From: CAZOZZ01 sp965262425 | GTDB taxonomy: Bacteria > Acidobacteriota > Terriglobia > 20CM-2-55-15 | NCBI GenBank assembly: GCA_965262425.1 | Contig: OZ253536.1 | Span: 5,270,001 to 5,334,000, forward strand | Length of the DNA stretch: 64,000 nt | Reading direction: 5' to 3' | Shown here: piece after piece, positions 53,794 to 60,653 of the stretch | Layout: every line of letters starts with the position of its first letter | Numbering within the stretch: position 1 is the first letter of the stretch | Program-made: the position numbers and the translations under genes | The notes under the pieces: generated by a model | Database searches by the model: none | Told to the model about the DNA's origin: nothing | Seen by the model: the letters and a program-made list of their open reading frames with translations, nothing else

Positions 53794-54551
53794 CTACTGG
53801 CGCGTCGCGTTGGCGCGGATCGCGTCCGCCAGAAACGCCGCTAATCCTTCGCCGTGCTTGTCGATGTTGGACCCAAAGCGCGGATCGCTCTTGTACATGT
53901 CGGCCAGGCCCGCGTGCATTGCGTGGCTGCAGGGGTAGTACCAGCGGTCGAAGTGCAGGCGGTGGGCTTCGGCCAGGTCCATGGCCTCGTCTCCGTCTGC
54001 GGACTCACCCTGGCCCAGCAGTCCGGCCAGCCTGTCCATCAGGTCGTTGTTTTCAGCCTTGATCCGTTCCCAGTCTTCTTTGGAGTAGCCCTTCGTTCGT
54101 CGTTGGGCCTCCTTGTATGGGTCGGTGTGGCCCAGCGCTTCCTGGCCTCGTCCTCGTACCTGGCTGGATCGAAGCCGTCGAAAAGTTTTGTTGTGTCCAT
54201 TTCTTCTTGATCTCCTTTTAGACTCTCCAGCGCGCAATCGACCGCACGAAGCATCGCTTCGTTCCGCTCGGCACGCGCTACGAGCTGGGTGCGTTGTTCG
54301 AGGAGTGCCGCCCGCTGATCGAACGCCGGATCGTCGAGTATCTTTCGGATCCGTTCCAGCGAAAGTCCGAACTCTCGGTACAGCAGAACCTGCTGCAACC
54401 GAATCAGATCCGCGTTGCCGTAGAGCCGGTACCCTGCCTCGGTCCGTCCCGATGGAGCCAACAGGCCGATGGCGTCGTAGTGATGCAGCGTCCGCACCGT
54501 GATCTTTGCCATGCGGGCCACTTCGCTCACCTTGTAGGTTCCGGCAGTCAT
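53794..54551 (-). pseudogene. MerR/TipA-type regulator with a one-base frameshift
   Basis: The N-terminal half is a MerR domain: YKVSEVARMAKITVRTLHHY, LLAPSGRTEAGYRLYG, LYREFGLSLERIRKILDDPA and a dimerisation coil. After FDPARYEDEARKRW the frame continues, one base off, with GHTDPYKEAQRRTKGYSKED, then ..HRLHFDRWYYPCSHAMHAGL, the TipAS-type antibiotic-binding domain. A missing G in a G-run at 54131-54133 (CCC on the plus strand where CCCC is expected) explains the break. The whole would be about 252 residues. ATG 54551 is favoured over 54560 because the promoter overlaps the latter. A sequencing error is possible. Confidence 0.8.
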
Positions 54552-54558
54552 GGGCAAC

Positions 54559-54589
54559 AACGTACAGCATCACGCTGCGTGAGGGTCAA
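54559..54589 (-). promoter_or_regulatory. MerR-type promoter with 19-bp spacer and dyad
   Basis: On the minus strand TTGACC (54589-54584), a 19-bp spacer and TACGTT (54564-54559). The spacer holds TCACG-CAG-CGTGA (54570-54582). A 19-bp spacer with a central dyad is the hallmark of MerR-controlled promoters. Transcription would start at about 54552, directly at the ATG 54551, so the message is probably leaderless. Confidence 0.8.
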
Positions 54590-54635
54590 GGGAGAAAATG
54601 AGGGTGCAGATCCCTGACTCATGACGATTGCGGCC

Positions 54636-54666
54636 GGATAGCGTGTACGGCCGTGACCGTACACGA
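54636..54666. repeat. 31-bp repeat with hairpin, copy 2
   Basis: GGATAG, then C, then GTGTACGG-CCGTGA-CCGTACAC (54643-54664), then GA. It lies between the divergent MerR and amidase genes, 65 bp before the amidase start, where it could act as an operator for the amidase. Confidence 0.75.
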
Positions 54667-54730
54667 GACCCCAGGAATCTTGTTCGTGCCAGCGCTTATT
54701 GCTCCTATACTTTCCCGGTGGAGAGAAGAC

Positions 54731-56263
54731 ATGAATCGACGAGAGTTCATTGGAAGTACGGCAGGCATGGGGGTTGCGTTGGCATTCCCAGCCGGCCGTT
54801 CAAGTAGAACGATGGCGAAGCAACTGTCAACCGACCTTGTCGGCTTCACGGCGTCGCAGTTGTCGGCGGCCATCCGTGAAAGACAGGTGAGTTCGGTCGA
54901 GGTGATGCAGGCGTATCTCGAACAGATCCACCGCTACAATCCGGTCTTCAACGCCATCGTCAGCATGGCTGATGACGATGTGCTGATCAGCCGGGCGGAA
55001 CTCGCCGATCAAGCCCTGGCCCGCGGCGAATACCGGGGCTGGATGCACGGGATGCCTCATGCGGTCAAGGACCTGGCCGATGCGGAAGGCTTTCCGACGA
55101 GCATGGGCTCTTCGATCTACGCGGGCACCATGCCGGAAGAAGATAGTTTCATGATCGGCAGAATCCGAGCCGAGGGCGCGATTTTTATAGGAAAGACCAA
55201 TGTGCCCGAGTTTGGCATGGGCTCGCAATCCTACAATCCTGTATTCGGTGCCACAGGCAGTGCATACGATCCGGCATTGACGGCAGGTGGCAGCAGTGGC
55301 GGCGCCGCATGTGGTCTGGCGACCCACATGCTTCCGGTGGCCGACGGGAGTGACTTGATGGGGTCGCTTCGCAATCCTGGTGCCTTCAATAACGTGATCG
55401 GCTTCAGACCCAGCCAGGGGCGAGTGCCGGGGGGTGGCGAGGGCGACCTGTTTTACCAGCAGATGTCCACGGGTGGTCCGATGGGGCGCAACAGTGAAGA
55501 TACGATTCGCCTACTGCACAGTATCGCCGGCTACGATTCCGCCCAACCGCTGAGCCTCAGGGATGAAATACCTCCCTTTGAGGAGTTCCGGGCGCGTGAT
55601 CTGCCGGGTCTCAAGATCGGGTGGATGGGAGATTATGAAGGCTATCTCAACATCGAACCCGGCATTCTCGATCTATGTGAAACCAGCCTCGGTATCCTTT
55701 CGTCAGAAGGCGCGATCGTCGAGCCGTCCAAGCCACAGTACGACATGGACCGGCTCTGGCAGACCTGGCTGACCTTGCGCCACTGGACCCGTCACGGTAC
55801 CAGGGAGCTCTACGACGACCCCGACACTCGAAAGCTGCTGAAGCCCGAAGCGATCTGGGAGATCGAAGGCTCGTTCGGCGCTTCCGGCGGTGACATATAC
55901 CAGGCGGGAATTGCCCGTGCCGACTGGTTCCGTGCCCTGGGTTCTCTGTTTGGCGAGTACGACTTCCTGGTCGTGCCCACGGCTCAGGTATTTCCTTTCT
56001 CAAGAGAGATTCACTGGCCCGATTCCATCAACGGCGTAGAGATGGACACCTACCATCGCTGGATGGAGGTCGTCATCGGGGGGACGTTGGCTGGCCTCCC
56101 GGTGGTTAACGTACCCGTGGGATTCGATCCGCGGGGCCGACCCATGGGGATGCAGGTCATGGGACCGTTCGGGGAAGACCAGAAGGTTCTGGAATTTGCC
56201 ATGGCGTACGAACGAGTGACCGATCACCTGGACCAGCGGCCGGAACTCGCCGACGAGATCTAG
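54731..56263 (+). CDS. Amidase-signature enzyme with Tat-type signal
   Basis: 510 residues. Starts MNRREFIGSTAGMGVALAF, a twin-arginine leader. The catalytic Lys is in GMPHAVKDLADAEG, the cis-Ser in TAGGSSGGAACGLA and the nucleophile in VADGSDLMGSLRNPGAF, all as in active amidases. It probably acts in the periplasm after folding in the cytoplasm. ATG 54731 is chosen for its GGAG about 9 bases upstream and the complete Tat leader, although the frame is open earlier. Substrate unknown. It is divergent from the MerR gene. Confidence 0.9.
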   Translation: MNRREFIGSTAGMGVALAFPAGRSSRTMAKQLSTDLVGFTASQLSAAIRERQVSSVEVMQAYLEQIHRYNPVFNAIVSMADDDVLISRAELADQALARGEYRGWMHGMPHAVKDLADAEGFPTSMGSSIYAGTMPEEDSFMIGRIRAEGAIFIGKTNVPEFGMGSQSYNPVFGATGSAYDPALTAGGSSGGAACGLATHMLPVADGSDLMGSLRNPGAFNNVIGFRPSQGRVPGGGEGDLFYQQMSTGGPMGRNSEDTIRLLHSIAGYDSAQPLSLRDEIPPFEEFRARDLPGLKIGWMGDYEGYLNIEPGILDLCETSLGILSSEGAIVEPSKPQYDMDRLWQTWLTLRHWTRHGTRELYDDPDTRKLLKPEAIWEIEGSFGASGGDIYQAGIARADWFRALGSLFGEYDFLVVPTAQVFPFSREIHWPDSINGVEMDTYHRWMEVVIGGTLAGLPVVNVPVGFDPRGRPMGMQVMGPFGEDQKVLEFAMAYERVTDHLDQRPELADEI

Positions 56264-56547
56264 TCCGAAAAACGGCTGCGAGATTTCGGTGCCGTTCCGC
56301 ACGCGCCGACACAACCATCATCCATGCGATTAGCCTTGCCATTTGATGTTTGACAACACTGTAGACGAGATTTCCGGCACTGGCTCTGTCGCAGCGAGCC
56401 GCATGTTGCGCGGACGACGCTAAAAAACTGCCGGTACTATCGATGGATGACAAGGAGGGCTTATCATAGACGGCACTTCCGGGCATCGGTCTTCCGTCCC
56501 GGATCACATATTTCTAATCGGACAATTAAGTATCTTGGAATAAGCAA

Positions 56548-57639
56548 ATGACTACCACCGACCGTGTCTTCAACTTCTCCGCCGGCCCTGCCGTCCTGCC
56601 CCTGCCCGTTCTTCGGGAGGCGCAGCGCGACCTGGTGGCCCTCCCCGGCGTCGGGATGTCGATTCTGGAGATCAGCCATCGATCCGCGACCTTCGAACGC
56701 ATATTCACCGACGCAATCGGCGCCCTCCGAAAGCTTGCCGGAGTACCTGCAAACTACAAGATGCTGCTATTGCAGGGCGGCGCCAGTCTCCAGTTTTCGA
56801 TGGTCCCGATGAACCTGCTGCTGCCCGGTAAGACGGCCGACTACATCGATACGGGATCCTGGTCGAAGAAGGCCATAAAGGAAGCACGACGAGTCGGGAC
56901 CGTCAACGTCGCGGCCTCAGGCGCCAGCGATAACTACAACCGGATACCCGGTGACGACGAGATTCATCTGTCTTCGGGTGCGGGGTACGTCCACATCACC
57001 GGCAACAATACGATCGCCGGAACGGAGTGGCCTGCCCTTCCGGACGTCGGTGATCGGCCGATCGTCAATGACGCGTCTTCTCACATCCTGAGTGGCCCGG
57101 TTGACGTCCGGAAGTACGGCATGATCTACGCGGGAGCGCAGAAGAACCTCGGCCCTTCAGGTGTGACGTTGGTGATCATCCGGGAAGACCTCATCGAGCG
57201 ATCCCCGGACGATCTGCCGGCGATGCTCAGCTACCGCACGCACGCGGACAACGACTCCCGCTTCAACACGCCGAACACTTTCGGTGTGTACATCCTGGGT
57301 CTCACTCTAAAGTGGCTGATTTCCCAGGGAGGCCTTTCCGGCATCGCCGAGGTCAACGAAAGGAAGGCGACCAAGCTCTACACCGAGATCGATCGAACCG
57401 GTTTCTACAGGGGCACGGCTGCGAAAGACAGCCGATCCCGGATGAACGTTACGTTCCGTCTGGGTGCTGAAGAGGCCGAGAAGAGCTTCATTGCGAAAGC
57501 CGCCGCCGCAGGATTCGATGGCCTCAAAGGACATCGCTCTGTTGGAGGGATGCGCGCGTCGATCTACAACGCGTTCCCGGAGGAAGGCGTGGATGCCCTG
57601 GTCGAGTTCATGCGGGAGTTCGAGCGGAAACAAGGCTAG
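56548..57639 (+). CDS. serC: Phosphoserine aminotransferase
   Basis: 363 residues, normal length. VFNFSAGPAVLPLPVLREAQ at the start, LLLQGGASLQFSMVPMNLL, NDASSHILSGPVDVRKYGMI and the PLP-binding YAGAQKNLGPSGVTLVI (Lys in AQKN). RTHADNDSRFNTPNTFGVYI and GGMRASIYNAFPEEGVDALV at the end. It transfers an amino group from glutamate to 3-phosphohydroxypyruvate in serine synthesis (and may act in PLP synthesis). It is the only core biosynthetic gene in the window. A weak TTGGAAT-like site is seen upstream; 56264-56547 has no gene. Confidence 0.95.
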   Translation: MTTTDRVFNFSAGPAVLPLPVLREAQRDLVALPGVGMSILEISHRSATFERIFTDAIGALRKLAGVPANYKMLLLQGGASLQFSMVPMNLLLPGKTADYIDTGSWSKKAIKEARRVGTVNVAASGASDNYNRIPGDDEIHLSSGAGYVHITGNNTIAGTEWPALPDVGDRPIVNDASSHILSGPVDVRKYGMIYAGAQKNLGPSGVTLVIIREDLIERSPDDLPAMLSYRTHADNDSRFNTPNTFGVYILGLTLKWLISQGGLSGIAEVNERKATKLYTEIDRTGFYRGTAAKDSRSRMNVTFRLGAEEAEKSFIAKAAAAGFDGLKGHRSVGGMRASIYNAFPEEGVDALVEFMREFERKQG

Positions 57640-57812
57640 TCAACTTCGGCGAACATCCGGACGCGTTCGTCGCGAACGAGGATCTTGCCTATGGCCTGAA
57701 GGCGATCGGCGAGCACGCGCGCGCCATTGAACTGGCCGAGCGCTGGGTGGCTGAGCATCCGGACCAGGTGTCGGGCCAGCGGTTGCTGGCGGAAATCACG
57801 GGCGGTGGTTGA
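57639..57812 (+). pseudogene. C-terminal fragment of a TPR-type protein
   Basis: A 57-codon frame (VNFGEHPDAFVANEDLAYGL, KAIGEHARAIELAERWVAEH, PDQVSGQRLLAEITGGG) shows the A..G....A...AE..V..HP pattern of tetratricopeptide repeats. It has no start and overlaps the serC stop by one base, so it is a leftover of a larger gene. Confidence 0.5.
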
Positions 57813-57945
57813 GCGCCGTTTTCTTACAATGTTGACGGGGCTTGAGGCTAAAAAGAAAGATATCTTTACTTTTAGACCACGTTAAGTAACAATTCTTTAC
57901 TAAGTGGGCGCCCGGCCTTTTAAGGGTGCTCAACACGAAAGCCTC

Positions 57946-59118
57946 ATGACCAGAACCACTGGCACGTATCATCGCGTAACCACTGCCGGCGAGGAAGTTT
58001 CTGCGTTCGTCCCCGACTCCCTACCGCCGTCAGATCCCGCGTTGTGGTTGTCTCCCGCCATGGACGACCTTCTCGACCGCGCCCAGAACGCTCTTGCGCG
58101 TTTGGAGCTTGCAGGCGACATGGTGCCCTCCGCCGAATGGTTTGTTTATGCCTTCATGCGCAAGGAGGCCGTGATTTCATCTCAGCTTGAGGGGACCCAG
58201 GCGACGCTGGTCGACCTGTTCGCCATAGACGCCGATGCGGACGCACTGTCGGCTCGCGAAGCCGACGTTCACGAAGTTACAAACTATCTGGCGGCCCTGG
58301 ACTACGCCAGAACCGAGCTTCGTGCGCCGGACGGACTTCCTCTTTCGATGCGCCTGCTTAATGAATCCCATCGGCTGCTGATGAGAGGTGTGCGTGGCCA
58401 GGATAAGCAACCCGGCGAGGTCCGGCGCAGCCAGAACTGGATTGGAGGCACGCGACCTGGGAATGCCCATTTCGTTCCGCCCCCGCCGCAGTTGTTGGCG
58501 GACCTGCTTGGCCAACTCGAGCAGTACATTCATGCCATCGATGATCTGCCTCCACTGGTTCGAGCAGGTCTGCTTCACGCCCAGTTTGAAACGATCCACC
58601 CTTACCTGGACGGCAACGGACGAATCGGGAGGCTCCTGATTGCGCTGCTTCTCGAGCAGTACGGTTTGCTTTCCGAGCAGCTGCTTTACGTCAGCCTGTT
58701 TTTCAAACGACACCGTGACGAGTATTACCGGCGGCTGGGCGCGGTGAGAACGGAAGGGGATTGGGAAGGCTGGATCGATTTCTTTCTCGAGGGCGTACGG
58801 ACGGTTGCAGACGAGGCCGTGAACACCGCCCGGGACCTGTTCGCGCTGGTCACCCGCGACCGGGCGATGGCGCTTGCCCATTCCTCCAGCACGGTTGCGG
58901 CTCTCCGCCTGTTCGAACTGCTGCCGACCCGTCCGATCGTGACCATCCGTCGTGTCACGCAATTGCTCGGTACGACGAAGCCGACGGCAACAAAAGCCGT
59001 GTCAGCGCTGGTGTCCGCGGGTGTCCTGTCCGAAACGACGGGGCGGAAGAGGGACCGTGCGTTCACCTATGAGGCATACCTCGATCGACTGAAAGAGGGA
59101 ACGGAACTGGAAGGGTGA
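57946..59118 (+). CDS. Fic family protein (predicted AMP-transferase)
   Basis: 390 residues. An N-terminal DUF4172-like helical part with the inhibitory motif VISSQLEGTQATL (S-x-x-x-E-G, class II), then the Fic core with NESHRLLM, GEVRRSQNWIGG and the complete catalytic loop HPYLDGNGRIGRLL. The C-terminus carries a winged helix (TIRRVTQLLGTTKPTATKAV). Fic enzymes move AMP from ATP onto target Ser/Thr/Tyr residues. ATG 57946 lacks a strong ribosome site; an AT-rich stretch with the palindrome AAAGATATCTTT (57856-57867) and AGTAA..TTACT (57884-57900) lies before it and may be autoregulatory. Confidence 0.9.
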   Translation: MTRTTGTYHRVTTAGEEVSAFVPDSLPPSDPALWLSPAMDDLLDRAQNALARLELAGDMVPSAEWFVYAFMRKEAVISSQLEGTQATLVDLFAIDADADALSAREADVHEVTNYLAALDYARTELRAPDGLPLSMRLLNESHRLLMRGVRGQDKQPGEVRRSQNWIGGTRPGNAHFVPPPPQLLADLLGQLEQYIHAIDDLPPLVRAGLLHAQFETIHPYLDGNGRIGRLLIALLLEQYGLLSEQLLYVSLFFKRHRDEYYRRLGAVRTEGDWEGWIDFFLEGVRTVADEAVNTARDLFALVTRDRAMALAHSSSTVAALRLFELLPTRPIVTIRRVTQLLGTTKPTATKAVSALVSAGVLSETTGRKRDRAFTYEAYLDRLKEGTELEG

Positions 59119-59156
59119 GCGCACCCACGGTAGGTCGCCGGCTCTCCCCTCCCTCT

Positions 59157-60041
59157 TCAATTCCCTCCGCCGCCCGCAATCGGATAACCGGACTGCCGGC
59201 TCCAGTCGTTCCAGGAACCCAGATAGACTCGGGATGGTACGCCGACATACCGAGCGGCAAAGTACATGAGGCTGGCTCGCATGCCGACGGCGCAGTAGGT
59301 CACCACTTCTTGTCCTGGCGCCAAGCCGGCTTCGACGAGAAGGGCCTGGATTTCATCCTTGGGCTTGAATCTCATTTCTTCGACGTTGGCAAACAGGTCC
59401 TGCCACAGGACGAGTTCCGAACCGGGAAGGTAGCCGCCGTCACGTTCTCTTTGGGTTCGCACATCGAGAACTTGAATATCGGGGTTCTCCAGCCGGTCCT
59501 TCACCCATGCGGCATCGACCATTACGTCCGGCGCCGGTCGGGGTGTCAGTCGCCCGGTTTCGAGATCCGCAGCGTGCGTGGATATTTCCCGGCCTTCACT
59601 CCTCCAGGCCGCGATGTTTCCGTTTAGCATCGACACATGGTCCCCGTGTCCGATTGAAGCGAAGGCCATGTAGAACCAGCCGAGTTCCATCGCGCTCTCA
59701 CCATAGATGACGATACGGGCGTCATCCCGGGCACCGGCCTGGGTCAGCCTTTCCGCAAGAACTCCCGGTTCGGGTATCCCGTGGTTGCTGCCGATCGTTG
59801 CACCGTGCGAGACGAACCCGGCTCCCGGAATGTGTCCGCCGTCAAAATCCTGTTGCGAGCCCGTGGCCAGGACGACTACGTTGGCGTCATCCAGGTGCTC
59901 TGCCAGCCAGGCCGTAGTTACGATCAGTTCGGCGCTCGAGGCTTGCTGGGAAGCCTTGGTTGCCTCGCCGTTCGTGCCCGGGAACAGGACTGCAACGACG
60001 GCGAGCCCCATAGAGAGAATTGCTCCGGTCCTCAAAGTCAT
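59157..60041 (-). CDS. Exported tandem-domain rhodanese (sulfurtransferase)
   Basis: 294 residues. Signal peptide (GAILSMGLAVVAVLFPGTNG), an inactive first rhodanese domain (DFDGGHIPGAGFVSHGATIG, VIYGESAMELG where Cys is replaced) and an active second one with VVTYCAVGMRAS (catalytic Cys) and the ending YLGSWNDWSR..YPIA typical of thiosulfate/mercaptopyruvate sulfurtransferases. It moves sulfur from thiosulfate or similar donors to thiophilic acceptors. Start at 60041 is chosen for GGAGG 8 bases upstream; Met1 at 60083 has none. Two operator-like repeats lie at 60090-60135. Confidence 0.9.
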   Translation of the reverse strand: MTLRTGAILSMGLAVVAVLFPGTNGEATKASQQASSAELIVTTAWLAEHLDDANVVVLATGSQQDFDGGHIPGAGFVSHGATIGSNHGIPEPGVLAERLTQAGARDDARIVIYGESAMELGWFYMAFASIGHGDHVSMLNGNIAAWRSEGREISTHAADLETGRLTPRPAPDVMVDAAWVKDRLENPDIQVLDVRTQRERDGGYLPGSELVLWQDLFANVEEMRFKPKDEIQALLVEAGLAPGQEVVTYCAVGMRASLMYFAARYVGVPSRVYLGSWNDWSRQSGYPIAGGGGN

Positions 60042-60089
60042 GCTTGAAACCTCCGTGTACTCAGGCCTGCTATGACCTGCCATTTCTTA

Positions 60090-60135
60090 TGTAGACGTAC
60101 GACAAGAGTAAAAGGTTTCATGTAGATTGTCTACA
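60090..60135. promoter_or_regulatory. Two TGTAGA-type repeats upstream of the rhodanese gene
   Basis: TGTAGA-TTG-TCTACA at 60121-60135 is a perfect 15-bp dyad; TGTAGA-CGT-ACGACA at 60090-60104 is a degenerate copy 31 bp away (three helical turns). Likely binding sites of an unknown regulator. Confidence 0.6.
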
Positions 60136-60168
60136 AGATTTCGAACCTGCATCCTCTTCCAAAAAATC

Positions 60169-60269
60169 TAATTCGGGGACGGAGGAGAAACTCAACACTA
60201 ACCCCGTTAAGACGCATATATTCAGTAATTTGTATTTGAAGAGAGATTGATTCCTCCGTCCCCGAATTA
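60169..60269. repeat. 101-bp MITE/REP-like element with 18-bp perfect ends
   Basis: TAATTCGGGGACGGAGGA at 60169-60186 and its exact complement at 60252-60269, with 65 bp of AT-rich sequence between. GGGGACGG-type ends of this kind are frequently seen in REP/RAYT-related repeats of environmental bacteria. No ORF inside. The transcript could fold into a long hairpin and also terminate. Confidence 0.7.
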
Positions 60270-60280
60270 AATTTGATGGG

Positions 60281-60309
60281 TTGACACTTTAATATCTATT
60301 TTGTATAAA
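60281..60309 (+). promoter_or_regulatory. Promoter of the padR-ADOP operon
   Basis: Consensus TTGACA at 60281-60286, a 17-bp spacer and TATAAA at 60304-60309. The PadR ATG is at 60318, about 2 bases after the expected start of transcription, so the message is probably leaderless. It begins 12 bp after the MITE-like element. Confidence 0.8.
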
Positions 60310-60317
60310 AAATAACA

Positions 60318-60653
60318 ATGGGAACTGGACAACGACTCGGGGAGTTCGAACAGGTCGTGCTGCTGGCGGCCGGGCGCCTTGGTGAAGACGCCTATGGCAT
60401 GACGATTCGGAGGCTCCTGCTGGAGCGGATTGGACGGGAGGTCTCGATCGGGGCCATCTACGCCACGGTCGATCGACTTGTTCGGAAGGGCTACCTGAAC
60501 GCTCGGCTCGGCGAGGCCACCGCCACTCGCGGAGGGAAGGCCAAACGGTTCGTGTCGCTGACACCTGCGGGTATCGGGGCCCTGGAGAGATCAAAAGAGG
60601 AACAGGCGTTGATGTGGACGGGTCTGGAATTTTCGAGCGGGACAAAACGATGA
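60318..60653 (+). CDS. PadR family transcriptional regulator
   Basis: 111 residues: RLGEFEQVVLLAAGRLGEDA, YGMTIRRLLLERIGREVSIG, AIYATVDRLVRKGYLNARLG and the wing GGKAKRFVSLTPAGIGALE. Same short form as at 40975. Its TGA overlaps the ATG of the permease (ATGA at 60650). No ribosome site, in line with a leaderless transcript. Confidence 0.9.
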   Translation: MGTGQRLGEFEQVVLLAAGRLGEDAYGMTIRRLLLERIGREVSIGAIYATVDRLVRKGYLNARLGEATATRGGKAKRFVSLTPAGIGALERSKEEQALMWTGLEFSSGTKR

